Source: Corynebacterium terpenotabidum Y-11
Lineage (GTDB): Bacteria > Actinomycetota > Actinomycetes > Mycobacteriales > Mycobacteriaceae
Assembly: GCF_000418365.1 (NCBI RefSeq)
Contig: NC_021663.1
Span: forward strand, 806,001-870,000
DNA length: 64,000 nucleotides
Reading direction: 5' to 3'
Below the pieces are notes generated by a model, which saw only the letters and a list, made by a program, of their open reading frames with translations, did not search any database and had not been told where the DNA came from. Shown here one piece after another: positions 1-7,743 of the stretch; the stretch's first letter is position 1, and the number at the start of each line of letters is the position of its first letter. The position numbers and the translations under genes were made by a program.

Positions 1-1004
1 GCCAGTTCGTGGAGGATCGTGTCTGCCCGACGTTCGTACTCGTAGTGGCTGGCCGCGGAACGGAAGACGTACTCGTCGCGGATGGTCACGCAGCCGGCGT
101 TCTCCATCGCGCCCATGTTGTACTCGGGGCAGAAGATCTGGTCGTACTTGTGGAACGGGTAGGCCACGCCGAAGTTGGCGGCGTAGTAGTCGAATCCGGC
201 CTTGGTGACCTCGAAGATGACGTCGGCGTCGAGATAGTCGGCGAGGGACTGGCGGACGTAGATGCCCAGCGGGACGGTGATGTCCGTCTCGGGGACCAGA
301 CGCGTGTCGGTCACGCCCTCGGTCTCCGGGGTGGGCAGCGGTCGTCCGGTCCATTCGTCGGTGACGTGGGCCCAGGGGCCGACGCAGAAGGCGATGAGGT
401 AGGTCGACAGCGGGTAGTCGACGACGGCGGTATGCACGGCCACGCCGTCGACCTCGACGCCGAGTTCACCGGAGATCCCGACGACGTTGTTGGTGACGAC
501 GGTCCAGTTCTCCGGGGTCTTCACCGAGACCTCGTAGGTGGCCTTGATATCCGGCTGGTCGAAGCAGGCGAAGACGCGTTTGGCGTCCGCTGCCTCGAAC
601 TGGGTGTACATGTACGTTGCACCGTCAGCCGGGTCGGTGAACCGGTGCAGGCCTTCTCCGGTGGAGGAGTAGACGGCGTCCGCCATGACGGTGAGGTCGT
701 GACTGCCCTCGGTGAGGACGAGCTGCAGGCCACGGTCCTCGTCGTAGGCGCCGTCGGACAGGGGGACGGCCTCGGCGGTGATGTCGGTACCGTCAAGGAT
801 GACCGCGGTGACGGCGTCCGCCCGGAGATCGAGGAAGGTCTCGCCGTGGGTGTCGGCGGTGAAGGAGAGAGTGGTCATCGAGGGGAAGGTGCGCTGGCCG
901 GGGGTTCCACCGGCGGTGAGATCAAGGTCGATGACGTAGTGCACGTCGCGGATCAGTGCTGAGCGTGCGGCCGCTTCGGCCCGGGTGAGGTTGGTTGAAC
1001 TCAT
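1..1004 (-). CDS. pepN: Aminopeptidase N (M1 zinc metallopeptidase), N-terminal part, cut by window edge
   Basis: Cytosolic M1-family aminopeptidase that removes N-terminal residues from peptides. Only the first 334 residues are visible; the gene runs off the left edge. Seen: the exopeptidase motif GAMEN, encoded at 99-113, and the beginning of the HEXXH zinc site (the last full codons read His-Glu-Leu). GAMEN followed by HEXXH about 30 residues later is the M1 signature. The ATG at 1004 has no Shine-Dalgarno sequence but has TATGCT 8 nt upstream, so the message is probably leaderless. It is transcribed divergently from the thioredoxin-fold gene at 1066. Confidence 0.9.
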   Translation of the reverse strand, partial: MSSTNLTRAEAAARSALIRDVHYVIDLDLTAGGTPGQRTFPSMTTLSFTADTHGETFLDLRADAVTAVILDGTDITAEAVPLSDGAYDEDRGLQLVLTEGSHDLTVMADAVYSSTGEGLHRFTDPADGATYMYTQFEAADAKRVFACFDQPDIKATYEVSVKTPENWTVVTNNVVGISGELGVEVDGVAVHTAVVDYPLSTYLIAFCVGPWAHVTDEWTGRPLPTPETEGVTDTRLVPETDITVPLGIYVRQSLADYLDADVIFEVTKAGFDYYAANFGVAYPFHKYDQIFCPEYNMGAMENAGCVTIRDEYVFRSAASHYEYERRADTILHEL

Positions 1005-1012
1005 GGTGACCG

Positions 1013-1018
1013 AGCATA
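1013..1018 (-). promoter_or_regulatory. -10 element of pepN (leaderless)
   Basis: TATGCT on the minus strand ends 8 nt before the pepN ATG, leaving no room for a ribosome binding site. Confidence 0.5.
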
Positions 1019-1051
1019 GCGACGGGCCCGGACAGTCGCGCGGGAGGCGCG

Positions 1052-1057
1052 TACAGT
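1052..1057 (+). promoter_or_regulatory. -10 element of the DsbA-like gene (leaderless)
   Basis: TACAGT ends 8 nt before the ATG at 1066, so transcription should start at or next to the A of the start codon. Confidence 0.5.
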
Positions 1058-1065
1058 CGGACGCC

Positions 1066-1704
1066 ATGAGCACTCCAGTCACCATGTATTTCGACGCCAC
1101 CTGTCCGTTCGCCTGGGTCACCAGCCGGTGGCTCAAGGAAGTCGCGAAGGTCCGCGACATCGACCTCACCTACTCGCCGATGAGCCTCGCCGTCCTCAAT
1201 GAAGGACGCGAGGAGCTGCCCGAGAACTACCGCAACGCCATGGAGGCGGCGTGGGGTCCGGCGCTTGTCGCCGCGGCGCTGCAGCTCTCCGAGCCCGACA
1301 AGGTGGATGCGTACTACACCGCGATCGGCACCCTCATCCACAACGGCGGCCAGGGGCACCGGCAGGGCGACGGTGCCTATGACGCGCTGATCGCCGAGGC
1401 ACTGTCCGACGCGGGGGCGGATTCCGCCTACCTCGAGGCCGCGCACAAGCGGGGCGACGAGGAGGGGTCGGTCGAGGAACAGCTACGGGCCTTCCAGGCC
1501 ACGGCGATGGAGAAGGTCGGCAATGATGTCGGCACGCCGGTCGTCGAACTCGGCGGTCACGCCTTCTTCGGCCCGGTCATCACCCGCGTCCCGAAGGGCG
1601 AGGAGGCCGGGGCATTGTTCGACGCTGCGGTCACCCTCGGCAGCTACGAGCACTTCTTCGAGCTCAAGCGGTCCCGCACCGAGTCGCCGGACGCCACGGC
1701 GTAA
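1066..1704 (+). CDS. DsbA-family thioredoxin-fold protein with CPFA active site (Rv2466c-like)
   Basis: 212-residue protein resembling the mycobacterial mycothiol-dependent oxidoreductase/nitroreductase Rv2466c. Seen: CPFAW near residues 13-17, then TSRWL and KVRDI, and a C-terminal GTPVVELGGHAFFGPV followed by ASYEHFFELKR-type sequence (here GSYEHFFELKR), all recalled features of that family. Rv2466c has CPWC; here the second cysteine is alanine, so only one catalytic thiol remains. A monothiol mechanism using mycothiol is inferred. No signal peptide, so cytosolic. The ATG at 1066 fits the family N-terminus; in-frame codons upstream would add residues across the promoter. pepN is its divergent neighbour. 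Confidence 0.8.
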   Translation: MSTPVTMYFDATCPFAWVTSRWLKEVAKVRDIDLTYSPMSLAVLNEGREELPENYRNAMEAAWGPALVAAALQLSEPDKVDAYYTAIGTLIHNGGQGHRQGDGAYDALIAEALSDAGADSAYLEAAHKRGDEEGSVEEQLRAFQATAMEKVGNDVGTPVVELGGHAFFGPVITRVPKGEEAGALFDAAVTLGSYEHFFELKRSRTESPDATA

Positions 1705-1799
1705 GGGTTGGGTGAGGTCGGCGTCCGGGTTCCGCCGAGTGCCGCTGAGGGCTTCGGGGGAGGTCGCTCGGTCCAGGTGCGCGATCACTTCGGCTGGGA

Positions 1800-1805
1800 T
1801 AGTAT
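1800..1805 (+). promoter_or_regulatory. Candidate -10 of the porH/porA-like pair
   Basis: TAGTAT inside a GGGATAGTATCC context lies 72 nt before the GTG at 1878. This gives the pair a real 5' leader, unlike many neighbours. Confidence 0.35.
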
Positions 1806-1877
1806 CCTCGCCAGTGCCCCGGAACGGTCCGGGGACTGCACACGATTTCCCTCACCTGACTTTTCAGAGGAGTACCC

Positions 1878-2057
1878 GTGGACTTTTCAGCCTTCGGCCT
1901 TATCGAGGATTTCTTTGACGACGCCGCAGCCTATTACGCGGCGCTGGGGAAGATCACCGATTTCTTCACTATTCTCGCGAAGTTCGCGCTCGGCGATTTC
2001 AGTGACCTCAGCTCCGAGAACGCACTCGGCAGCTTCTTTGACGGCAGCGGCAGCTAG
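1878..2057 (+). CDS. Small acidic PorH-like cell-wall channel protein
   Basis: 59-residue protein starting at GTG, with GAGGAG 5 nt upstream. It begins MDFSAFGLIEDFFDD, is rich in Asp, Phe and Ala, has no cysteine and no signal peptide, and ends FFDGSGS. Corynebacterial PorH proteins are about 57 residues, acidic, lack a signal sequence, form amphipathic helices in the mycolate outer membrane and are encoded next to PorA. The adjacent small ORF 9 nt downstream reproduces that pairing. I assign this by size, composition and arrangement, not by a clear sequence match; it is too short for standard ORF cut-offs. It could be another small amphipathic peptide. Confidence 0.6.
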   Translation: MDFSAFGLIEDFFDDAAAYYAALGKITDFFTILAKFALGDFSDLSSENALGSFFDGSGS

Positions 2058-2066
2058 GAGAACATC

Positions 2067-2270
2067 ATGGGAAGCATCGACATCAACGACGTACTGGCAC
2101 TCGCCACCAATCCGGACCAGTTCATCGCCCTCGGCAACCTGCTCGGAGTGTTCACCGACATCATCCGCGGTGACCTCAGCGCCATCTTCACCGCCGATAC
2201 CTCCGCTGTCCTCAGTGACGGCGACGGGTGGAGTGCCCTCGGCACGCTGCTCGGTATCGGCGGTTCCTGA
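2067..2270 (+). CDS. Small PorA-like cell-wall channel protein
   Basis: 67-residue protein beginning MGSIDINDVLALATN and ending LGTLLGIGGS, without a signal peptide. It is dominated by Leu, Ile, Gly, Asp and Ser with amphipathic helical periodicity. The start is supported by GGAGA 5 nt upstream, and the gene follows the PorH-like gene by 9 nt. In C. glutamicum PorA and PorH form a hetero-oligomeric cation channel and are O-mycoloylated on serine; the many serines here would allow that, which is inference. A strong hairpin terminator follows at 2298-2338, so the pair looks like a self-contained bicistron. Confidence 0.6.
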   Translation: MGSIDINDVLALATNPDQFIALGNLLGVFTDIIRGDLSAIFTADTSAVLSDGDGWSALGTLLGIGGS

Positions 2271-2297
2271 TCCGCGACTGATCTGCTCCGCTCCACT

Positions 2298-2338
2298 GGC
2301 GGGCATCGGCTCCCTTTCTCCGAGGGCCGGTGCCCGCC
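2298..2338 (+). terminator. Hairpin terminator after the porA-like gene
   Basis: A GGCGGGCATCGG arm pairs over 12 positions with CCGGTGCCCGCC (one G-U), extended by CTC/GAG. There is no long T-run. Confidence 0.6.
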
Positions 2339-2382
2339 GTGTTGCGTCCGGCCCGGTACCTTTCCCTGCCCACACCATCAGA

Positions 2383-2388
2383 TACACT
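2383..2388 (+). promoter_or_regulatory. -10 element of rpiB (leaderless)
   Basis: TACACT ends 7 nt before the rpiB ATG at 2396. Confidence 0.55.
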
Positions 2389-2395
2389 CACGGAC

Positions 2396-2872
2396 ATGCG
2401 TATCTACCTCGGCGCCGATCACGCCGGTTTCGACATGAAGAACATCATCGCTGACCACCTCCGCGGCAAGGAGGGTATCGAGGTCATCGACTGTGGTGCC
2501 CACACCTACGACGCCGAGGACGACTACCCCGCCTTCTGTATCGAGGCCGCGGCCCGCACCGTCGCTGACGCGGGTTCTCTCGGGATCGTGCTCGGTGGCT
2601 CCGGTAACGGCGAGCAGATTGCCGCGAACAAGGTCCCCGGTGCCCGTTGTGCGCTGGCCTGGTCGGTGGAGACCGCGAAACTGGCCCGTGAGCACAACAA
2701 TGCCCAGCTCATCGGCATCGGTGGTCGGATGCACTCCGAGGAGGAGGCGCTCGCCATCGTCGACGCCTTCATCTCCCAGCCCTGGTCCGAAGCGGAGCGT
2801 CACCAGCGCCGCATCGATATTCTCGCCGACTATGAGAAGAACGGCGTCGCCCCGGCCCTGCCCGAGGCCTGA
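2396..2872 (+). CDS. rpiB: Ribose-5-phosphate isomerase B
   Basis: Interconverts ribose 5-phosphate and ribulose 5-phosphate in the pentose phosphate pathway; cytosolic. 158 residues, the usual RpiB/LacAB length. Seen: N-terminal LGADHAGFDMK, the phosphate and proton-transfer segment GIVLGGSGNGEQIAANK and the NNAQLIGIGGR segment. The residue after GIVLGG is Ser where Enterobacteria have Thr/Cys, as in the mycobacterial type. The start is set by TACACT 7 nt upstream (leaderless). It converges with the small gene at 2880. Confidence 0.93.
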   Translation: MRIYLGADHAGFDMKNIIADHLRGKEGIEVIDCGAHTYDAEDDYPAFCIEAAARTVADAGSLGIVLGGSGNGEQIAANKVPGARCALAWSVETAKLAREHNNAQLIGIGGRMHSEEEALAIVDAFISQPWSEAERHQRRIDILADYEKNGVAPALPEA

Positions 2873-2879
2873 GAAGCCG

Positions 2880-3083
2880 CTACTTCTTCCTCGCCTCCGA
2901 CCAGGCGGTGACGGTCTCGGCGTCCCACAGGGTCAATCCGTGGACCTTGGCCACCGGCTCGGGGGCGCGTCCTCGGGTGGCGTAGCTGGTGAATGTTCCC
3001 CTGGCGGTTCCGGAGAATTCGGCACACTGCTGGGCCGTCCACAGCTCATGCCCGGTATCCGCGTCGATAATTGTCGGTCGCAT
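2880..3083 (-). CDS. Small excisionase/MerR-like helix-turn-helix protein
   Basis: 67-residue cytosolic protein. The segment ELWTAQQCAEFSGTARGTFT, followed by SYATRGRAPEPVAKVHG and LWDAETVTAW, matches the layout of helix-turn-helix domains of the excisionase/HTH_17 type (recognition helix, then a wing and the conserved W-D-x-x-x-V-x-x-W end). It is probably DNA-binding; the target is unknown. It stops 7 nt beyond the rpiB stop on the opposite strand. No phage genes lie nearby, so a chromosomal regulator is more likely than a phage excisionase. Confidence 0.6.
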   Translation of the reverse strand: MRPTIIDADTGHELWTAQQCAEFSGTARGTFTSYATRGRAPEPVAKVHGLTLWDAETVTAWSEARKK

Positions 3084-3173
3084 ACCGCCCGAGACTACTG
3101 AAAACTGACGGATACCCCCGACGTGCAGGGGTCCGGCGCGACGTCGGTCGCCGTCCCGCGGTGAGCAGCGAGG

Positions 3174-4037
3174 TCAGCGAGCGGACTGACGCTTCAGCCA
3201 GTCGGACACGGGGCTCCAGTAACCGGAGTTCCGGCTCCTGAAGAAGTCCATGTGACCCAGCTTGTCCCCGGGCTCCGGCGCCACATCCAGTGTCGTGAGG
3301 TCAGCTGCGGTCATTCGGTCGGTGAGGACCGATGCCGCTTTGCGCGTCGCCCAGAGGTCATCGGTGAAGCAGGTGGACTGCACGGGGAAGTCCGCCGCCG
3401 CGTAGCGGTCCGCGAGGTCGAAGTCCGGGTCATCGAAGAAGTACTGGGGGCGCCGGCTCCACCTGCTCCACTGGGTCAGTGACCCGACCGGGATCGGCTT
3501 GCCCATGCCGAGCTGCTGGACCGGCACCCGTCCGGACACCCGGGCGGTGACCGGAACGATGAGATTGAAGAATGCCCACACCCGCAGTTTCTCTGTGATG
3601 TCGGGGATGAGTGCGGTGATGCCGGCATGACTGGCGATCATGGCGAGCGCCTCGACCGGGGATTCCTGCTGCACGGCGATCTGACCGTGGGATCCCACAC
3701 TGTGCCCGACAGCGAGAAGCTTCTGTCCCTCCCAGCGCTGACGGGCGAAGGCGTTGGTCGCGGGAATATCGTGGAACATCCAGGTCGACATCTTGATGTC
3801 TGTACGACGGTCGTCGTCCGGCGCCGCCGACTCTCCGCAGCCGGAGTAGTCGTAGATGAGTACCGAGAATCCCTGGTCTGCGAGGTGTTCCGCGAAAGCG
3901 CGGTAGAGCCCCTGGGATACCGCGGTGGCCGGGTGAATGACGATGGCGGTGGTGGAGTCGGGGGTGTCGACGGCCGCGCCGGTCAGTGGTTGTCCATGAG
4001 GGACGGGAATCCTGACGTCGTGAAATTCATGTGTCAT
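3174..4037 (-). CDS. Alpha/beta hydrolase
   Basis: 287-residue cytosolic hydrolase of the serine-aminopeptidase/lysophospholipase type. Seen: the oxyanion-side strand TAIVIHPATAVSQGLYR, the conserved IYDYSGCGES loop, the nucleophile elbow GHSVGSHG (Ser in G-x-S-x-G), and a late D-K-L-G-H-M-D-F segment that could supply the catalytic His. The substrate is unknown. The ATG at 4037 is chosen because TAGACT lies 7 nt upstream (leaderless); longer in-frame extensions run into that promoter and a region without coding character. Confidence 0.7.
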   Translation of the reverse strand: MTHEFHDVRIPVPHGQPLTGAAVDTPDSTTAIVIHPATAVSQGLYRAFAEHLADQGFSVLIYDYSGCGESAAPDDDRRTDIKMSTWMFHDIPATNAFARQRWEGQKLLAVGHSVGSHGQIAVQQESPVEALAMIASHAGITALIPDITEKLRVWAFFNLIVPVTARVSGRVPVQQLGMGKPIPVGSLTQWSRWSRRPQYFFDDPDFDLADRYAAADFPVQSTCFTDDLWATRKAASVLTDRMTAADLTTLDVAPEPGDKLGHMDFFRSRNSGYWSPVSDWLKRQSAR

Positions 4038-4044
4038 GGGACAC

Positions 4045-4050
4045 AGTCTA
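4045..4050 (-). promoter_or_regulatory. -10 element of the alpha/beta hydrolase gene (leaderless)
   Basis: TAGACT on the minus strand, 7 nt before the ATG at 4037. A short inverted repeat, GTTAT-TGAC-ATAAC, lies at about 4074-4087 further upstream. Confidence 0.45.
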
Positions 4051-4257
4051 TGATTCCGCACGGCGCATATGTGGTTATTGACATAACTACCTGGAATGCT
4101 CTTTTCCCTCGTGTCCCAGTCGACGATCCCGGTTGGACAGGACGCCTTTCGGTTCCCGGTGGCCGGTGGCACCGACGCTGGATGACGGGACGTTCGGCAC
4201 CACGTTGTGACATCTCCGTGACGGATCGTGAAGCCGTGACAGAACCGGCGGCACGAA

Positions 4258-4291
4258 GAAACCCCCTCCGACTCACGTCGGAGGGGGTTTC
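4258..4291 (-). terminator. Rho-independent terminator of tRNA-Gly
   Basis: A perfect 15-bp stem, GAAACCCCCTCCGAC / GTCGGAGGGGGTTTC, with a 4-nt loop, followed on the minus strand by TTCTT. Confidence 0.8.
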
Positions 4292-4295
4292 TCTG

Positions 4296-4370
4296 TGGAG
4301 GGAATGACGGGAATCGAACCCGCGTCTTCAGCTTGGAAGGCTGAGGTATTAGCCACTATACGACATTCCC
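4296..4370 (-). tRNA. tRNA-Gly (anticodon TCC)
   Basis: Full cloverleaf on the minus strand: acceptor GGGAATG/CATTCCC, D-stem GTAT/ATAC, anticodon stem TCAGC/GCTGA with loop CTTCCAA (anticodon TCC), T-arm GCGGG-TTCGATT-CCCGT, discriminator T. The 3' CCA is genome-encoded (4296-4298). A strong terminator follows at once. Confidence 0.95.
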
Positions 4371-4534
4371 CTGGGGCATCCCGATGACCGGGAATCCGCC
4401 CATGACCATACACCACAGTGAGCGCTTCAGGGAAACGGACCCCGTATCGTGCTGATTTCCGGAGCGTCTCCCGGAGCGTCTCCCAGGTTGTTTGCTGGGT
4501 GAGTGGCGACCGTTCCCGGTACCATCACTGTTCC

Positions 4535-5077
4535 GTGAACCTCTACCTCCGCCTCCTCATCACCTGGATCCGCGGCCGGACGCTGTCCCGTCTCGGTCCG
4601 TGGGACACCCACATCAAGCCGATGCGCGTCCTGCCGACCGATCTGGACCTGTTCGGCCACATGAACAACGGTCGCTATCCCACGGTCCTGGACCTGGGTC
4701 GCATTGAGCACATGTTCCGCACCCCGGTCCACAAGGAGATTGACCGGCACGGCGGCTACTTCGTCGTCGCTGCGCTGACCGTCAACTACCGGAGGTCCCT
4801 GCTGCCCTGGCAGCGCTACGACATCCGCACCCGCTTCCTCGGCGCCACCGCCTTCGGGACGTTCGTGGAGCAGACCTTCGTCGGCGTGGGGGAGCATGAG
4901 GGCGTGGTCTACGCGCACGCGATGGTGCAGTTGCGCGGGCTGAAGAAGTCCGGTGGGACGATGACCGACGGGGAGCTGTACGAGATCTTCGGGCCGGTCC
5001 CGGACGGCCGCGGCGTCCCCGAGTGGGCGCAGCAGTGGTCGGACGCCTCGCGTCAGGCTGCCAAGCAGGCGGGATAG
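4535..5077 (+). CDS. 4HBT-type (hotdog-fold) acyl-CoA thioesterase
   Basis: 180-residue protein. Seen: the thioesterase core signature DLFGHMNNGRYPTVLDLGR at about residues 32-50, where the catalytic Asp/Asn and the long central helix sit in the hotdog fold, preceded by a hydrophobic start NLYLRLLITWI and followed by beta strands GYFVVAALTVNYRR. It probably hydrolyses acyl-CoA thioesters; chain length is unknown. The GTG at 4535 is preferred because the conserved Asn-Leu-Tyr N-terminus begins there; longer in-frame starts cross non-coding sequence next to the tRNA. Confidence in the family is good, in the exact start moderate. Confidence 0.75.
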   Translation: MNLYLRLLITWIRGRTLSRLGPWDTHIKPMRVLPTDLDLFGHMNNGRYPTVLDLGRIEHMFRTPVHKEIDRHGGYFVVAALTVNYRRSLLPWQRYDIRTRFLGATAFGTFVEQTFVGVGEHEGVVYAHAMVQLRGLKKSGGTMTDGELYEIFGPVPDGRGVPEWAQQWSDASRQAAKQAG

Positions 5078-5194
5078 TCGCACGGGCGGGCAGCCGCCTG
5101 TGCCGGTAACCGCACCCCACCGTTGTCGGGGGTGAACGGCACCCCGTATCATCATGCGCGGTATCGACCGGATCCTCCGGGAGGCACCGAGACC

Positions 5195-5268
5195 CGGGAT
5201 ATGGCGCAGTTTGGTAGCGCACTCGCTTTGGGAGCGAGGGGTCGTGGGTTCAAATCCCGCTATCCCGA
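5195..5268 (+). tRNA. tRNA-Pro (anticodon TGG)
   Basis: Acceptor CGGGATA/TATCCCG, D-arm GCGC-AGTTTGGTA-GCGC, anticodon stem CTCGC/GCGAG around TTTGGGA (anticodon TGG), T-arm GTGGG-TTCAAAT-CCCGC, discriminator A. CCA is not encoded. It sits just upstream of tig, as recalled for other corynebacteria. Confidence 0.95.
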
Positions 5269-5444
5269 CGGACGCCGTCGCGAAGGTCGCCGCGTGGACG
5301 GCTCACCCTGCACCATCATGTCAGTGGCAGACCCCGGCGATCGACGTCGACGGCCGCACGATAACATCGGTGCGTAACCGAGTACCCCGGTGGCTGCAAC
5401 AACCCCGCCGACCAGAAGACAAGAACACACAGGAGTGTGCACCC

Positions 5445-6830
5445 GTGAAGAGCACCGTTGAATCGCTGAGCGCCACCCGCGTCAAGCTCACCGTCGAGGT
5501 CCCCTTCGACGAGCTGAAGCCCGAGTTCGATAACGCGTTCAAGAACCTCGCACAGCAGGTTTCCCTGCCCGGCTTCCGCAAGGGCAAGGTCCCCGCGAAG
5601 ATCCTGGAGGCCCGCCTGGGTCGCCCGGCGATCCTCAACGAGGTGCTCAACGACATGCTGCCGAGCCGTTACGGTGAGGCCGTCCAGGAGCACGACCTCA
5701 AGGTCCTCGGCCAGCCGGACATCGACATCGCCGAGCTGGAAGATAACGACCACGTCACCTTCACCGCCGAGGTCGACATCCGCCCGGAGATCGAGGTCCC
5801 GGACTTCGCCGCCATCTCCGTCGAGATCGACGCCGTCGAGGCGGACGCCGAGGCTGTCGAGCACGAGCTCGGCCACCTGCAGGCCCGCTTCGGCACCCTG
5901 AAGTCGGTGGAGCGCGCCGTGCAGGACGGCGACTTCCTCTCCATCGACCTGGAGGCCACCATCGACGGCGAGACCGTCGACGAGGCCACCACCGAGGGCC
6001 TGTCCTACGAGGTCGGCTCCGGCTCCCTCGTCGCCGGCCTGGACGAGGCCGTGATCGGCCTGGCTGCCGGTGAGTCCAAGCAGTTCACCTCCCAGCTCGT
6101 CGCCGGTGAGCACACCGACGAGGATGCCGAGGTCTCCGTGACCGTGCAGTCCGTCAAGGAGCGCGAGCTGCCGGAGCTGGACGACGATTTCGCCCAGCTT
6201 GCCAGCGAGTTCGACACCGTCGAGGAACTCCGCGAGTCCGTCAAGGGTCAGGTCGAGGAGCAGCTCAAGGGCCAGCAGGCCACCGACATCCGCGACAAGG
6301 TCCTCGCCGCCGCTCTGGAGCAGACCGAGGTCCCGCTGCCGGAGTCCGTGGTCCAGGAGCAGGTCGACGGCCAGATCCAGCAGCTGCTCGCCCAGTTCGG
6401 TGGGGACGAGAAGGTCTTCGAGCAGATGCTCGCCGCCCAGGACATCACCCGGGAGAAGTTCGAGGAGGACGCCCGCGAGGCCGCCGAGGATTCGGTCCGC
6501 ACCCAGCTCTTCCTCGACTCCCTCGCGGACATCGAGAAGCCCGAGGTCTCCCAGCAGGAGCTGACCGACCACATCCTGTTCACCGCCCAGCGCTACGGCA
6601 TGGACCCGAACCAGTTCGTCATGCAGCTGCAGCAGTCCGGCCAGATCGCCAACCTCTTCGCCGACGTGCGTCGTGGCAAGGCCCTGGCCCTGAACATCTG
6701 CAAGGTCTCCGTCACCGACAGCAACGGTGCCGCCGTGGACCCGAAGGAGTTCTTCGGTGACGAGGCCGGCGAGGAGATCGCCGCTGAGTCGGCCGAGACC
6801 GCTGCCGTCGAGGCCACCGACGCGGAGTAG
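5445..6830 (+). CDS. tig: Trigger factor (ribosome-associated chaperone and prolyl isomerase)
   Basis: Binds ribosomal protein L23 at the exit tunnel and shields nascent chains. 461 residues, close to the usual length. Domains: N-terminal ribosome-binding domain with the signature VSLPGFRKGKVP at about 38-49; central FKBP-like isomerase domain around the DGDFLSIDLEATIDGE strand; long helical C-terminal chaperone domain with an acidic end. The GTG at 5445 has AGGAG 9 nt upstream and yields the conserved VKSTVESLSATRVKLTVEV start. clpP1 and clpP2 lie downstream on the same strand, separated by a terminator-like hairpin. Confidence 0.95.
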   Translation: MKSTVESLSATRVKLTVEVPFDELKPEFDNAFKNLAQQVSLPGFRKGKVPAKILEARLGRPAILNEVLNDMLPSRYGEAVQEHDLKVLGQPDIDIAELEDNDHVTFTAEVDIRPEIEVPDFAAISVEIDAVEADAEAVEHELGHLQARFGTLKSVERAVQDGDFLSIDLEATIDGETVDEATTEGLSYEVGSGSLVAGLDEAVIGLAAGESKQFTSQLVAGEHTDEDAEVSVTVQSVKERELPELDDDFAQLASEFDTVEELRESVKGQVEEQLKGQQATDIRDKVLAAALEQTEVPLPESVVQEQVDGQIQQLLAQFGGDEKVFEQMLAAQDITREKFEEDAREAAEDSVRTQLFLDSLADIEKPEVSQQELTDHILFTAQRYGMDPNQFVMQLQQSGQIANLFADVRRGKALALNICKVSVTDSNGAAVDPKEFFGDEAGEEIAAESAETAAVEATDAE

Positions 6831-6868
6831 TCGACGCCGGTCGCCGCACCCCGTGCTGCGGCACCATG

Positions 6869-6900
6869 GACGCCGCTCCCGTGATGACGGGGGCGGCGTC
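6869..6900 (+). terminator. Hairpin terminator after tig
   Basis: GACGCCGCTCCCG pairs with CGGGGGCGGCGTC around a 6-nt loop (one mispair); no T-run. Confidence 0.5.
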
Positions 6901-6984
6901 CGCGTGTCTGGAGACGGTCAGGCCCGGGTCAGTTCCGCCCCCGGTGACCGAGACTCCGTGCGCTGACAGCGAACACGGTGGGGG

Positions 6985-7001
6985 ACGACGGCGCCCGTCG
7001 T
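6985..7001 (+). promoter_or_regulatory. Palindrome upstream of clpP1, candidate operator
   Basis: ACGACGG-CGC-CCGTCGT is a perfect 7-bp inverted repeat with a 3-nt spacer. It ends 5 nt before a TTGACT sequence (7007-7012) that could be the -35 of the clpP1P2 promoter. clp genes in actinobacteria are controlled by ClgR and other stress regulators; this sequence does not clearly match the ClgR consensus I remember, so the binding protein is unknown. Confidence 0.35.
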
Positions 7002-7120
7002 ACGCGTTGACTACTGTGGAGCCCAGTTACTCCACACATCACATCCCGGTGATTCACCCGGGGTCGGACCGAGTCCGCCCCGGATGGTCATCGTGGTCAC
7101 ACCTTGAGCGAGGAGCCTAA

Positions 7121-7738
7121 GTGAGCATGAACGACATGTCGGCAGGACAGGCACTGCGGACCGCGCAGATGTCCGCCTCAGCGGGGATGAGCCTCAATGA
7201 TTCGGTGTTCGAGCGTCTGCTGCGCGAACGCATCATCTTCCTGGGCACCCAGGTCGACGACGATATCGCCAACAAGCTGTGCGCGCAGATCCTGCTGCTC
7301 AGTGCCGAGGACCCGACCAGGGACATCTCCCTGTACATCAACTCCCCGGGCGGGTCAGTCACCGCCGGCATGGCGATCTTCGACACCATGCAGTACGCCC
7401 CGTGTGATGTCGCCACCTACGGCATGGGCCTGGCCGCCTCGATGGGCCAGTTCCTCCTGTCCGCCGGTGCCAAGGGCAAGCGCTACGCCCTGCCGCACGC
7501 CCGGATCATGATGCACCAGCCCTCGGCCGGTGTCGGCGGTACCGCGGCGGACATCGCCATCCAGGCGGAGCAGTTCGCCCAGACGAAGCGGGAGATGGCG
7601 GAGCTCATCTCCGAGCACACCGGCCAGCCCCTGGAGCAGATCCAGAAGGACTCTGACCGCGACCGCTGGTTCACCGCGCAGCAGGCGCTGGAGTACGGCT
7701 TCGTCGACCACGTCATCAGCTCGGCGAAGGAGAAGTAG
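7121..7738 (+). CDS. clpP1: ATP-dependent Clp protease proteolytic subunit 1
   Basis: Serine protease ring subunit that degrades proteins fed by ClpX or ClpC. 205 residues. Seen: catalytic Ser about 107 in GLAASMGQ, His about 132 in MMHQPSAG and Asp about 177 in QKDSDRDRW, so the triad is complete. In actinobacteria ClpP1 and ClpP2 assemble as a mixed tetradecamer. The GTG at 7121 has AGGAG 6 nt upstream; an ATG at 7127 is an alternative. clpP2 follows after 5 nt, so the two are co-transcribed. Confidence 0.95.
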   Translation: MSMNDMSAGQALRTAQMSASAGMSLNDSVFERLLRERIIFLGTQVDDDIANKLCAQILLLSAEDPTRDISLYINSPGGSVTAGMAIFDTMQYAPCDVATYGMGLAASMGQFLLSAGAKGKRYALPHARIMMHQPSAGVGGTAADIAIQAEQFAQTKREMAELISEHTGQPLEQIQKDSDRDRWFTAQQALEYGFVDHVISSAKEK

Positions 7739-7743
7739 GAACG

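Noticed and set aside
9..962. Long plus-strand frame of 317 codons opposite pepN
   Set aside because: Val/Gly/Asp-rich composition typical of an antisense frame in high-GC DNA; the minus strand carries the conserved GAMEN and HEXXH motifs.
2880..3083. Phage excisionase and hence a prophage remnant
   Set aside because: The protein is excisionase-like in fold only; no integrase, attachment-site duplication or phage genes are near.
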